Of a stretch of DNA of 57,357 nucleotides, positions 1-8,961 are shown piece after piece. The position numbers and the translations under genes are program-made. The number at the start of each line of letters is the position of its first letter. Position 1 is the stretch's first letter. The notes under the pieces are model-generated. The model did not search any database, was not told where the DNA came from, and saw only the letters and a list, made by a program, of their open reading frames with translations. The DNA is from an uncultured Erysipelotrichaceae bacterium (GTDB lineage: Bacteria; Bacillota_I; Bacilli_A; RF39; UBA660), in the NCBI GenBank assembly GCA_902773675.1, contig CACYFN010000008.1, positions 1 through 57,357 of the forward strand, written 5' to 3'.

Positions 1-1
1 T

Positions 2-223
2 GAAATGTATGATAGAGATACTATGTTTGAACATATGAAAAGAAAACAGTTAAATGATGCGATTAAAAATACTACTGAAGAGGTAACAAATAAAGTTACG
101 AAAGAAGTAACAAAGGATATAGCTATTAATATGATAAAAAAAGGTATAGATATTGATATTATTGCTGATACAACTGGTTTAATTATTGATGAAGTAAATG
201 AACTAAAGAAAGATCTTAATTAA
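2..223 (+). CDS. Rpn-family recombination-promoting nuclease/putative transposase, C-terminal part (5' end outside window)
   Basis: Only the last 73 or so codons are present; the frame is open to the left edge, so the gene begins before the window and the ATG at 5 is probably internal. The tail has a charged helical stretch (about residues 10-40) followed by a small helical motif, KGIDIDIIADTTGLIIDEV. That motif is typical of the C-terminus of PD-(D/E)XK Rpn/PDDEXK transposase-like proteins, where it ends in 'TGLS.EE(I/V)'. The catalytic nuclease domain would lie upstream and cannot be seen. A hairpin terminator follows. The assignment rests on the tail motif alone. Confidence 0.55.
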   Translation, partial: EMYDRDTMFEHMKRKQLNDAIKNTTEEVTNKVTKEVTKDIAINMIKKGIDIDIIADTTGLIIDEVNELKKDLN

Positions 224-253
224 TTATAAGGGTACTAGTAAAAAACTATAAAT

Positions 254-283
254 AGATTACGTTAAATATGTAATCTTTTTCTT
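254..283 (+). terminator. Rho-independent terminator after the Rpn-type gene
   Basis: Stem AGATTAC (254-260) pairs with GTAATCT (270-276) across a 9-nt loop and is followed directly by a T run. Confidence 0.8.
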
Positions 284-352
284 TATATTTCTATCATTGA
301 AAAATATGAAATAATTTGCTAAAATAGTTTTAATGAAATGGAAGTTGATTTT

Positions 353-1954
353 ATGAAAACTTTATCTTTATTAAGAGCTGTTTTATCACAGGATATGAAT
401 TTATTTAAATTTAAAGCTAAATCTAATTCAAGTAAATATAATAAAATATTATTACCAATTATTTTATTTATAATAGTAAGTTTTAGTTTAGGAACTATTA
501 TATTTAATTTTATGGAAGAACTTGCAAAATATAATTTAAATAATATTGCTATTTGTATGGTACTTGCTCTTATTACTGTTATAACATTTGTAGAAGGTAT
601 TTTTAAATCACAAAGTATTTTATTTGATTGTAAGGATAATGAGTTATTATTTTCATTACCTATAAAAAGAAGAACTATTTTGTTTATAAGAATTGTTAAA
701 CTATTAATATTTGAATATTTATTTAATTTAATGTTTTTACTTCCTACTTATGTTGTTTATATTTATTTTGAACATCCGGGTATTAATTTTTATATACTTT
801 CTATATTAATGATGATATTAGTTCCTATTATTCCTACTATTATTGCATGTTTTATTGGTTATATTATAAAATTAATTACTAGTAAGATGAAGTTTAAAAG
901 ATTTATTCAAGTTATTTTAACTACTTCTTTTATAATGGTTTATTTATATATTACTTTTAATATGGATAAATTTATGGATGGTATAGTTAAAAATGCTACT
1001 AGTATTAATGATATCATTACTAAGATATATTATCCTATTGGTACTTATATTTCTTTATTAGATAAATTTGATATTGTAAATTTTATAGGTTTATTATTAA
1101 TTAATTTTATACCATTTTTAATATTTATATTAATAGGTCAGTTGTTTTATTTTAAAATTATATCTGATTCTGCAAATAATAAAAATATTAAGAAAAGAAG
1201 TAAAAAAATTAATATAAGACAAAATAGTCCTATTATATCTTTAGTAAAAAAAGAAATTAAAAGATATTCTTATTCAGCAGTTTTTATGTTTAATACTTCT
1301 TTTGGATTAATAATTGGTTCAATAATGACTTTAGTATTATGTATAAAAGGAAAAAGTATGCTTTTAGGAATGCTTTCTAATTTTGGTATTGTTGGTAATG
1401 TAGGATTGAATATTTTGTTTTATGGTATTATCTTATTTGCTCTTTGTTCTACTTCAATTTCTTCTTCTAGTATTTCTTTAGAAGGAAAAACTATTAATAT
1501 TACTAAGTCTTTACCAATTGATTATAAGGATATATTTAAATCTAAAATACTAATGTGTTTTATTATTGAAGCTCCATTTGCTTTAGTATCTTGTTTACTA
1601 TTTATAATTTTTTATCATGTTTCAATTATATTTATTTTAGAGTTATTATTTTTAATTGTTATGATTATTTTATTTAATTCAGTTATAGGTTTATTAGTTA
1701 ATTTAAAGTATCCTAAATTAGATTGTAATAATGATACTGAAGTTGTTAAACAAAGTATGAGTTCTTTAATTTCTACTTTTATTGGTTTTGGATTTTTTAT
1801 TATAACTATTGTATTGGTGGTTTTATTGAATAAATATTTTGATTTATTTATTATAGTTGGTGTTTATTTGTTTATATTATTAATTATTAATATTATTTTA
1901 TATAATATTCTTATGAAAAAAGGACCAATAAGGTATCAAAATTTAAATGTTTAA
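353..1954 (+). CDS. Putative ABC exporter permease (ABC-2-like, polytopic membrane protein)
   Basis: A protein of about 533 residues made mostly of long hydrophobic segments (roughly a dozen membrane helices) with short basic loops. An early loop reads ELLFSLPIKRR after FDCKDN, and a second copy of this pattern near the middle reads KTINITKSLPIDYKDIFKSK. This 'LP(I/V)..' coupling-helix-like motif, present twice, is typical of the large putative ABC exporter permeases of Firmicutes (the family Pfam calls ABC_tran_2). The partner ATPase is not in the window and may lie upstream. The ATG at 353 is chosen over 338 because GGAAG at 340-344 is well spaced from it. The substrate is unknown. Confidence 0.6.
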   Translation: MKTLSLLRAVLSQDMNLFKFKAKSNSSKYNKILLPIILFIIVSFSLGTIIFNFMEELAKYNLNNIAICMVLALITVITFVEGIFKSQSILFDCKDNELLFSLPIKRRTILFIRIVKLLIFEYLFNLMFLLPTYVVYIYFEHPGINFYILSILMMILVPIIPTIIACFIGYIIKLITSKMKFKRFIQVILTTSFIMVYLYITFNMDKFMDGIVKNATSINDIITKIYYPIGTYISLLDKFDIVNFIGLLLINFIPFLIFILIGQLFYFKIISDSANNKNIKKRSKKINIRQNSPIISLVKKEIKRYSYSAVFMFNTSFGLIIGSIMTLVLCIKGKSMLLGMLSNFGIVGNVGLNILFYGIILFALCSTSISSSSISLEGKTINITKSLPIDYKDIFKSKILMCFIIEAPFALVSCLLFIIFYHVSIIFILELLFLIVMIILFNSVIGLLVNLKYPKLDCNNDTEVVKQSMSSLISTFIGFGFFIITIVLVVLLNKYFDLFIIVGVYLFILLIINIILYNILMKKGPIRYQNLNV

Positions 1955-1963
1955 GGAGTATAT

Positions 1964-2521
1964 ATGAAGTGTTTAAATTGTAATAATGAAATAAATGTTA
2001 ATAGTAATTTTTGTGAATTTTGTGGTAGTAAGGTAGAAAAAAATAAACAAGTAAATTTATTTTGTACTAATTGTGGTAGTAAAATAGATGGTGGTAATTT
2101 TTGTAGTAAATGTGGTACTAAGGTTTCAAATAATGAAATGGTAAATGATAGTAATGCTATAAATAACAATGTAAGTATTAATCAAGAAATAAATAATAAT
2201 AGTCAACAAGTGGTAAATCAAATTAGTAATGGTGATAAAAATATTATTCTTAATGTTATAAGGCAGAAGAAAACAATGGGTTTTGCAGTATCATTTACTG
2301 TTCATGTAGATGATGTAATTATTGGTAAACTTAAAAATGGTAGTACTATTTCTTGTAATATTAAACCAGGTCATCATGTAGTTAATATAGAATCAGTTGA
2401 AAAAAATACTATTCAAGAAATAGATGTAAGTGAAAATATGAGTAGTGTAGAAATAATAGTTGTAGCTAAAATGGGATTCGTTGCTGCTACAGCTAAACTA
2501 GTTGATGTAGTTTATAAATAA
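1964..2521 (+). CDS. Double zinc-ribbon protein with C-terminal beta domain
   Basis: Starts 9 nt after the permease, with AAGGAG in between, so it is probably co-transcribed. The N-terminus holds two zinc ribbons: CLNC...CEFCG (about residues 3-21) and CTNCG...CSKCG (about residues 35-53). An Asn/Ser-rich linker follows. The last 90 or so residues form a predicted beta-rich module (VSFTVHVDDVIIGKLKNGS... IKPGHHVVNIES) that looks like a PEGA/DUF2846-type small beta domain. There is no signal peptide or membrane segment. A cytoplasmic accessory role next to the exporter is possible but not shown. Confidence 0.55.
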   Translation: MKCLNCNNEINVNSNFCEFCGSKVEKNKQVNLFCTNCGSKIDGGNFCSKCGTKVSNNEMVNDSNAINNNVSINQEINNNSQQVVNQISNGDKNIILNVIRQKKTMGFAVSFTVHVDDVIIGKLKNGSTISCNIKPGHHVVNIESVEKNTIQEIDVSENMSSVEIIVVAKMGFVAATAKLVDVVYK

Positions 2522-2541
2522 AAGATAAGATGTGAGTGTTT

Positions 2542-4332
2542 ATGAAGTTAGATAAAAGAAAATTAATAATACTATTATTTCCTTTGTTAATTTTGTTGGT
2601 ATTTGAATATCCATATTATTGTTTTAATAGTTCAATAATTATTTCTTTATTAATAATATATAGTATTTATTTTATATTGTTATCTATTTTGAAAAAGGTT
2701 AAGATTGCTGTATTATTAATGGGTATTTTAATATTTTTTATGCAGATAATTAATATTGGAAAGATTCATTTTATTGGAGATCCACTTTATATGACGGATA
2801 TTTTTTATACTGGTGATATGAGTGAGATATTAAATTTAATTAAGGATGATTTAGGTAATACTGTTCTTATATTATTACCAAAAATACTTATTATATTATT
2901 AATTGTTATTTTAATTATTGTATTTAGTTATAAGATTAATATTATTGTTAAAAATAATAAGAAAAGGATTACTATTTTTAGTATAAGTTTTATTATTATG
3001 TTATTTTTATTTTTACCTATTAGTTTTAGTAATAAGTTTATTTTAAAAATATTTTATAGTGATGATAGTTATTTAAATAAAATTACTATTGATTCTGGTG
3101 ATGATTATTATAAGACTTATGGACATTTATCTGGTATGTATGGTAATTTACTGGAAACAAGGGTTTTTGAACCAGATAATTATGATAGAGATAATATTAC
3201 TAAAATAGTTCAAAATAGTAAAAAAGAAAGTGATAATACTTTTAGAAAACCTAATATTATTGTTATATTTTCAGAATCATTTTTTGATATTTCTAAGATT
3301 GATGAAGTTAAGTTTGATAAGGATATTACTTCTAATTATCATAGATTAAAGGAAGTTGGTTTATCTTTTGAAATGATTGCTCCTTTCTATGGAGGAATGT
3401 CGGCTAATGTTGAGTATGAGTTTTTAACTGGTGGTTCTACTAATTATTATAGTAGTTCTTATGTACCTTATATGGAACTTTATAATAGTGATAAGTATTA
3501 TAATGCTCCAAGTATTATTAGTGAACTTAGAAATAATGATTATTATACTAAGATTGTAGCTTATTATAGTCCAAAGTTATATAATTGTGGTAGAGTATAT
3601 AAATATATGGGTGTTGATGATGTAGATTTTATTACTGATGTAGATGATAAATATATTAAGGGACAATATGTATCTGATAAATATGTGGTTGATAATATTA
3701 TTAGTGAGTTAGAAAATAAGAAAGATGGTTCTTTATTTTATATGACTATGACTATGCAATCTCATATGCCTTATTTAATTAGTAAATATGATAATTATGA
3801 TATTGATATTGTTAGTTCTAGTTTAGATAGTAAATATAATGATAGTTTAAAGTCTTATGCACAGGGAATATATGATGCTGATATGGAATTGGGTAGATTA
3901 TATGATTATATTAATACTTTAGATGAAGATACTATTATTGTTTTTTATGGTGATCATTTACCTTATTTAGAAGCTTTTAATTATATGGATTACTTTAATA
4001 CTAGTGATGAAAAAACTAATATTTTAAGAAAGTATAATACGGAGAGTTTAATAGTAGCTAATTTTGATATTAGTAGTTTAAAGAAAGAAAATTTAAAATA
4101 TTTGGATGCTGATTTATTAAGTAGTTATATAATAAATCATATGAATATAGTTGTTAGTGATTATTATAGATGGTTATATAGTACAAGAAATATTATTGGT
4201 GCTTCTAATAGATATATAACTATTGATCAAGATGATTATATTCATTATACTAATAAGTTAAGTGGTAAACAGAGTGAATTAAATAATTTAAGGCGTAATG
4301 TTCAATATAGATATTTTCATGATATAAAGTAA
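2542..4332 (+). CDS. LTA synthase-family sulfatase/phosphoglycerol transferase-like membrane enzyme
   Basis: The N-terminal 160 or so residues contain about five membrane helices. They are followed by an extracellular alkaline-phosphatase-fold domain with the family landmarks NIIVIFSESFFD (metal site), GGMSANVEYEFLTG (nucleophile region), MTMQSHMPY and FYGDHLPYLE (Asp/His metal ligands). This is the layout of lipoteichoic acid synthase and MdoB-type phosphoglycerol transferases, which transfer glycerol phosphate outside the cell. At the nucleophile position the usual Thr (family pattern GGGTANTEFE) is replaced by Ser. The ATG at 2542 is preferred to the GTG at 2536 because GTGAG is better spaced from it. 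The substrate is not certain. Confidence 0.75.
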   Translation: MKLDKRKLIILLFPLLILLVFEYPYYCFNSSIIISLLIIYSIYFILLSILKKVKIAVLLMGILIFFMQIINIGKIHFIGDPLYMTDIFYTGDMSEILNLIKDDLGNTVLILLPKILIILLIVILIIVFSYKINIIVKNNKKRITIFSISFIIMLFLFLPISFSNKFILKIFYSDDSYLNKITIDSGDDYYKTYGHLSGMYGNLLETRVFEPDNYDRDNITKIVQNSKKESDNTFRKPNIIVIFSESFFDISKIDEVKFDKDITSNYHRLKEVGLSFEMIAPFYGGMSANVEYEFLTGGSTNYYSSSYVPYMELYNSDKYYNAPSIISELRNNDYYTKIVAYYSPKLYNCGRVYKYMGVDDVDFITDVDDKYIKGQYVSDKYVVDNIISELENKKDGSLFYMTMTMQSHMPYLISKYDNYDIDIVSSSLDSKYNDSLKSYAQGIYDADMELGRLYDYINTLDEDTIIVFYGDHLPYLEAFNYMDYFNTSDEKTNILRKYNTESLIVANFDISSLKKENLKYLDADLLSSYIINHMNIVVSDYYRWLYSTRNIIGASNRYITIDQDDYIHYTNKLSGKQSELNNLRRNVQYRYFHDIK

Positions 4333-4353
4333 GTAGATTTTTCTACTTATTTT
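4331..4353 (+). terminator. Terminator after the LTA-synthase-like gene
   Basis: AAGTAGA (4331-4337) and TCTACTT (4342-4348) form a hairpin followed by ATTTT. It overlaps the stop codon. Confidence 0.7.
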
Positions 4354-4442
4354 AATGGAATATAATTTATTATACTTTACATTGTATATTATTTTCAGAA
4401 TATTTATTTATAGTAATTAATGACTTAAAATGAATCTTAATT

Positions 4443-4479
4443 TATAATGATTGTAATGTAACATATAGCAAGTTACATT
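4443..4479 (+). promoter_or_regulatory. -10 box and operator-like inverted repeat upstream of the secreted protein
   Basis: TATAAT lies at 4443-4448. Just downstream an inverted repeat AATGTAAC (4455-4462) / GTTACATT (4472-4479) spans the expected transcript start, as an operator would. AGGAGG and the ATG at 4495 follow. The -35 region is weak. Confidence 0.5.
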
Positions 4480-4494
4480 AGATAGGAGGAAGAT

Positions 4495-6315
4495 ATGAAA
4501 AAGAAATTATTAATTGCTGTTTTACTTTTAGCTGTTACTTTTTTAGGTATTAAAACTTCTAAGGTATTAGCTGAAAATGGTCCTTATCCAGGAAGTGCTG
4601 GAATGGCATTTTACAATACAGAAGATAATACTGAGACAATTCTTTTTAGTGCTGGTACTGTATTCAATGATGCTTTTAAAGGTGCTACTTATGATAAAGA
4701 TTCAAATACTTTAACTCTTGATAATGTTAAAACTGCTTTATCTTTAGAGTATGCAGGTATGGGGGATGATTTTAAAATCAATTTAGTTGGTGACAATGAA
4801 ATTGGTTATCTTTCAAGTTATTCTTATGGGTATGGAAGCAATATCAACATTGTAGGTAATGGTTCACTTACTATTAACAAAAATAAAGCAATGGAAAGTG
4901 GTATATTCTTTAGTTCAAGTGGAGTTAAAGGTAAAATTACAGTTGCAAATACTGCTACATTAAAAGTTTATGGAAGTGAATTTGCTATTGGTGTTGAATA
5001 TTCAGAAGAATCTGATGGAAGTAAGGTTTTTGATTTTAAAAATGGACAAGATATTTCTGATAGTATTAAATCTAAAGAAATAACTATGCAAGATACCAAA
5101 TCATTTAGAGGAATATTACTTGTACCAAATTATAATAATTCTGTAGATAATTATACATTGGCTACTAAGGATGGAAAAAACTATGCTGTTTCTGTTTATA
5201 GTTCTTATTATGTTCAAAATCAGGTTGTTTTATATCATGAAGCAAGTAAAACATATTTTATGGATCCAACAAGTAGTAATGGTGCGTTTAATGAATCATA
5301 TGATTCTTTAGAAGCATTACAAGCTGCAGGATATACTCTTACAGATACTCAAATTACTATTGCACGTTATACTTCATTATATGGGGCAGTTGCTGCTGAT
5401 CAAAATGGAAAAGAGTATGCATATTATACAACTAATTATAATGGTACTCAATTATATTATGTTTGTGATATAACTAATGATACTGTTACTTTAGCTGATG
5501 GTAATCAATATGCTCTTGCAATCTATAATGAAGATATAGATTTTAATACTTTGACTCCAGTTGTTGAAAATAGGAGTGAAGGGTATGAACATATTGTAAA
5601 TTTAAAAGAATTAGAGATTTTACCTGGTTCAAGTAGTTCAAGTGTAGAAGAAGCAGTAAGTGCATCTGATAATAAATCAGATAATGATAAAGCTGCAGCT
5701 AGTGCTGTTAATACTTTATTAGAAGCTGCTAAAAATGGTGAGGCTGTAGTTGGTATGTCTAAAGAATTAATTAGTGCTATTAATGAAGCTGTAGAAAATG
5801 GTGATGATGTAACAGTTGAATTAGATACTACTAAAATGGAACTTAAAGATGTATCTGATGAAGTAAAAGCTAAAGTAGAAGCTAAAATTAAAGAAGAAAA
5901 AACTTTAAAAGATTCTAATGTACTTGGATATTTTGATATTAATTTAGTTGTTAAAATTAATGGTGATGCATTAGATGAAAAAGTAACTGATTTAAAAGAA
6001 GAAATGGAAGTTAAATTAGATGTTAGTGAACTTGTTAAAAATTTACCTCAAGTTGCAAGTGGTAAAGTTAGACAATATAATGTTATAACTATCCATAATG
6101 GTGAAGTTAAAGTATTAAAAGGTACTTTAAATAGTGATAATACTTTATCATTTAAGACTAATGGTTTCTCTTCTTATGTTGTTACTTATACTGATGTAGA
6201 TGCTGATAGTGTTAATCCTAAAACATTAGATAATATTGGTAGTTATCTTGCTGTATTAGTTTTATCTATTATTGGATTTGCTGCAACTTTATATTTAAAG
6301 AAAAGACATAATTAA
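4495..6315 (+). CDS. Secreted surface protein with NPKTLD wall-anchor-like C-terminus
   Basis: A 606-residue protein with a clear signal peptide (MKKKLLIAVLLLAVTFLGI, cleavage probably after VLA near residue 26). The next 120 or so residues look like a parallel beta-helix carbohydrate-like repeat domain (DSNTLTLDNVKT..., INIVGNGSLTINKNKA). A middle beta domain follows, then a charged domain around residues 395-575 that is rich in Asp/Glu/Lys. The tail is NPKTLDNIG, a hydrophobic helix and KKRHN. That layout copies an LPXTG sorting signal but with NPKTLD in place of LPxTG. It has its own promoter and an operator-like repeat. Ligand and function are unknown. Confidence 0.6.
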   Translation: MKKKLLIAVLLLAVTFLGIKTSKVLAENGPYPGSAGMAFYNTEDNTETILFSAGTVFNDAFKGATYDKDSNTLTLDNVKTALSLEYAGMGDDFKINLVGDNEIGYLSSYSYGYGSNINIVGNGSLTINKNKAMESGIFFSSSGVKGKITVANTATLKVYGSEFAIGVEYSEESDGSKVFDFKNGQDISDSIKSKEITMQDTKSFRGILLVPNYNNSVDNYTLATKDGKNYAVSVYSSYYVQNQVVLYHEASKTYFMDPTSSNGAFNESYDSLEALQAAGYTLTDTQITIARYTSLYGAVAADQNGKEYAYYTTNYNGTQLYYVCDITNDTVTLADGNQYALAIYNEDIDFNTLTPVVENRSEGYEHIVNLKELEILPGSSSSSVEEAVSASDNKSDNDKAAASAVNTLLEAAKNGEAVVGMSKELISAINEAVENGDDVTVELDTTKMELKDVSDEVKAKVEAKIKEEKTLKDSNVLGYFDINLVVKINGDALDEKVTDLKEEMEVKLDVSELVKNLPQVASGKVRQYNVITIHNGEVKVLKGTLNSDNTLSFKTNGFSSYVVTYTDVDADSVNPKTLDNIGSYLAVLVLSIIGFAATLYLKKRHN

Positions 6316-6332
6316 TAATATTTAATTAAATT

Positions 6333-6363
6333 AAAGGATAGGTATACTTTATCTATCTTTTTT
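6333..6363 (+). terminator. Probable terminator after the secreted protein
   Basis: GATAG (6337-6341) pairs with CTATC (6353-6357), extended by AAAG/CTTT with one bulge, and is followed by six T residues. Confidence 0.5.
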
Positions 6364-6388
6364 GCTATAATATTTTTGGTGATTTGAT

Positions 6389-6955
6389 ATGAATATTAAT
6401 GATTTATATAATATATTATTAAGTGATTATCCTAGTATTAAAATAAAATCTAATGAAAATGAAATATTTAAATTTATACCTGAACTTGAAAAGTGTAAAG
6501 GTTTTAATCAAAATAGTGATTGGCATATATATGATGTTTATGAACATATTTTACATGTTGTTGATTATGTAGATAGCGATATTGTTTTAAGATTAGCTGC
6601 TTTATTTCATGATATTGGAAAACCTTTAACTTATACGGAAGATTTAAATGGTATTGGACATTTTTATGGTCATTGGATTAAGTCACAAGATATATTTGAT
6701 TTATTTGCTTTAATTCATAATATTGATGATAATATTAGTTTTATGGTATCTAATCTAATTTTATATCATGATAAGAATATAGGTAAGTTAAATAATTATG
6801 ATTTAAATAGCTTATATAAGTTATTTGGCTCTAATGGTATAGAATTATTATTTAAGTTAAAAGAAGCTGATTTACTTGCTCAAAATAGCAAATATCACTC
6901 TTTATTAAATGATTATAATGATCAGAAAAGAAAAATATTTACAAGATGTAGATAA
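6389..6955 (+). CDS. HD-domain phosphohydrolase
   Basis: A protein of 188 residues built around an HD domain. Metal-ligand histidines lie in EHILH (about residues 52-56), the signature HD pair in ALFHDIGKP (about residues 71-79), and GHFYGHW follows with further ligands. The combination LFHDIGKP...NGIGHFYGH is what is seen in the HD part of CCA-adding enzymes and in small stand-alone HD hydrolases, which act on phosphate esters. There is no nucleotidyltransferase domain. It heads a tight run of small enzymes (HD, DHH, HAD and others), which suggests a role in nucleotide or phosphate-ester clean-up. The actual substrate cannot be read from sequence. Confidence 0.7.
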   Translation: MNINDLYNILLSDYPSIKIKSNENEIFKFIPELEKCKGFNQNSDWHIYDVYEHILHVVDYVDSDIVLRLAALFHDIGKPLTYTEDLNGIGHFYGHWIKSQDIFDLFALIHNIDDNISFMVSNLILYHDKNIGKLNNYDLNSLYKLFGSNGIELLFKLKEADLLAQNSKYHSLLNDYNDQKRKIFTRCR

Positions 6956-6965
6956 TGAGGTTAAA

Positions 6966-7925
6966 ATGGAAATGTATGATTATTATAAAAATAATAAACA
7001 TGAAATGTATAAATTAATTGAAAATAGAAATTGTAGTATTGAATTAAAAAATATTAGAAATAGATTAATAGAAGAACAGATAAATATATTATTAGATTTA
7101 TGTTTAGATAAAGAAGTATATATATTAGGTCATAATAATCCTGATTGTGATTCTATTATTTCTAGTTATATACTTTCTAATATATTAAAATCATTTGATA
7201 TAAGTGCTCATTTTTGTATATTAGATTCTAATTATAATTATACTTTTCATGATAAAAAATTATTAGATGATAATTTTAAATATACACCTGATATAGTTTG
7301 TGATATTAATAAATATTTTATATTAGTTGATCATAATGATTTACAAGGAATATCTAAAGATAATGTAATAGGAGCTATTGATCATCATATTATTAAATAT
7401 GAAATTGATAATATTATTGAAGCAGAATATGCTTCTACTAGTTTATTAATATATGATTTATTTAAAAATAGATATAAATTTAATGATGAAGAAAAGTATT
7501 TGATAGGGCTTGCTACTTTATCAGATACAGAATATTTAACTAGTAGTAGGTTTACTAAGTATGATAAAATTTTATATGATGAATTAAATTTAGATATTGA
7601 TGTTAAAGAGTATCAAAGAAAGTATTTTATTACTACTGATTTTTCTAATAGTGTTGATGATAATTTTTTATTAAATAAAAAAGAGTATTTAAGAGATGGT
7701 AAAAAAATAGTTAGAGTTTTGATAACTAGTTATGATGATATTAAATTAGATGAATATATTAATAGAGCTAAGGAACTAGAATATTTATTAATATGGGTTA
7801 ATTATGAAGATAATACTACAACCATATATTATAATAATGATATTATAAAACTAAATTATATTTTATCTAGTACATATTTAGTTTTTAAATTATTAGAAGA
7901 TTATAAAATTAAGGAGAGAAAATGA
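6966..7925 (+). CDS. DHH-family phosphoesterase, related to Mn-dependent inorganic pyrophosphatase
   Basis: After a helical N-terminal extension of about 50 residues comes GHNNPDCDSI (about residues 55-64), then LVDHND and IDHHIIKYE. These are the HxxxDxD, DHN and DHH motifs of the family II pyrophosphatase/DHH group, with metal-binding Asp and His residues all present. The C-terminal DHHA2-like part is poorly conserved and lacks the SRKKQ-type substrate loop of true PpaC, so pyrophosphatase activity is doubtful. The start at 6966 is chosen because GAGG at 6957-6960 is 5 nt away; the frame is open further upstream, to 6909, inside the HD gene. It overlaps the next gene by 4 nt. Confidence 0.65.
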   Translation: MEMYDYYKNNKHEMYKLIENRNCSIELKNIRNRLIEEQINILLDLCLDKEVYILGHNNPDCDSIISSYILSNILKSFDISAHFCILDSNYNYTFHDKKLLDDNFKYTPDIVCDINKYFILVDHNDLQGISKDNVIGAIDHHIIKYEIDNIIEAEYASTSLLIYDLFKNRYKFNDEEKYLIGLATLSDTEYLTSSRFTKYDKILYDELNLDIDVKEYQRKYFITTDFSNSVDDNFLLNKKEYLRDGKKIVRVLITSYDDIKLDEYINRAKELEYLLIWVNYEDNTTTIYYNNDIIKLNYILSSTYLVFKLLEDYKIKERK

Positions 7926-8548
7926 AAAAAAATAAATTAATTTTATTTGATTGGGGTAATATAGTTAGTTCCCATATGACTGGTTATACTGTTTATGATG
8001 CTTGGAATGATTTATTTAAAGCATGTGGATATGAGGGTAATAATAATATATTACCTGAAATGGGAAGATATAATATTTGTACTATTCCTAATATAAGTGA
8101 ATTTGAAAAAGTTTTTAATGAGATATCGAATGATTATAATTTTAATAAAAGCTATGATGAGTTTATTAAATTATATAGAGAAATATTTGATAAAATAGAT
8201 TATTATAAGGATGTAGCTAAATATGAAGTATCTTTAAATGATAGATGTTATATTGGAATACTATCTGATTTAACTTTATTTGATAAAGAAAGATTAGATA
8301 AGCAAGTAAGACTTTCTAATTATGATTATGTTTTTTTATCTTTTGAATTAGGTATGAAAAAGCCATTTATTGAAACATTTAAAATGGTTCAAAGTAAGTT
8401 ACCATTTAAATCAGATAATATTTTATTTATAGATGATAGAATTGATAATATTGAATCAGCTTCTAAAATAGGATGGAATGTATTTCATACTACGGGTTTA
8501 GAATTAGATAGAATTAAAGAAATATGTGAAGAGTTTTTAAAAGATTAG
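7922..8548 (+). CDS. HAD-superfamily hydrolase (DxG-type motif I)
   Basis: The four HAD motifs are visible: nucleophile Asp10 in LFDWGNIV, SDLT (motif II, about residue 115), the lysine in GMKKPFIETF, and FIDDRIDNIESA (motif IV). Motif I reads DWGN rather than DxD, so the usual acid/base Asp is Gly. The same is true of YihX-like HAD proteins (DLGN) and need not mean loss of activity. The cap is a short helical insertion of subclass I. ATGA overlap with the DHH gene shows translational coupling. The substrate is probably a small phosphorylated metabolite or nucleotide. Confidence 0.75.
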   Translation: MKKNKLILFDWGNIVSSHMTGYTVYDAWNDLFKACGYEGNNNILPEMGRYNICTIPNISEFEKVFNEISNDYNFNKSYDEFIKLYREIFDKIDYYKDVAKYEVSLNDRCYIGILSDLTLFDKERLDKQVRLSNYDYVFLSFELGMKKPFIETFKMVQSKLPFKSDNILFIDDRIDNIESASKIGWNVFHTTGLELDRIKEICEEFLKD

Positions 8549-8556
8549 GTGATTTT

Positions 8557-8961
8557 ATGAGAAGAATAATTATAGCTGGTAGTGCTTTCTTTTATAAGGA
8601 AGCTATAGAAATAAAAGAAGAATTAGAAAAAAGTGATTATGAAGTTATAGATTATCCTAAAAAGATAAATGATAATATTGAGATTGAATATAAGGAAGCA
8701 TATGAACGATTTTATAATAGTTTAAGTAAAACAGATGATTTATTACTTTTAAATTTAGATAAAAAAGGAATAGAAGGATATATTGGATATGAATCTTTTG
8801 CTGAATTAAGTTATTTAGTAGTTAAAAAGATTCAAGAAGATAGTAATCATAAAATATATATTTATAAAATGCCAAGTAAGGAAGTAGGGTGCTTTGATGA
8901 GATAATGCATTTTTTAGAACTTGGTTATATTGAATTATATAGAAAGAAGGAATTAAAATGA
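8557..8961 (+). CDS. Nucleoside 2-deoxyribosyltransferase-like Rossmann protein
   Basis: A 134-residue single-domain protein. It starts with RRIIIAGSAFFYKEAIEIKE, a beta strand and glycine/serine loop, and contains DDLLLLNLDKKGIEGYIGYESFAELSYL. This corresponds to the 'D.l.v.n....GyiG..t..El.ya' segment of the nucleoside 2-deoxyribosyltransferase-like fold, with the conserved Glu (about residue 88) that serves as the nucleophile in true enzymes. RBS and ATG follow the HAD gene by 8 nt. It is probably part of the nucleotide clean-up run. Family placement is moderately sure; the reaction is inferred. Confidence 0.55.
   Translation: MRRIIIAGSAFFYKEAIEIKEELEKSDYEVIDYPKKINDNIEIEYKEAYERFYNSLSKTDDLLLLNLDKKGIEGYIGYESFAELSYLVVKKIQEDSNHKIYIYKMPSKEVGCFDEIMHFLELGYIELYRKKELK

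Noticed and set aside
1951-2169. Minus-strand ORFs inside + strand genes (this one and similar ones at 9979, 10836, 15768, 19158, 33684, 36846 and 47335)
   Set aside because: They are antisense shadows of real genes or of AT-rich spacers, with low-complexity Phe/Leu/Ile content and no RBS.
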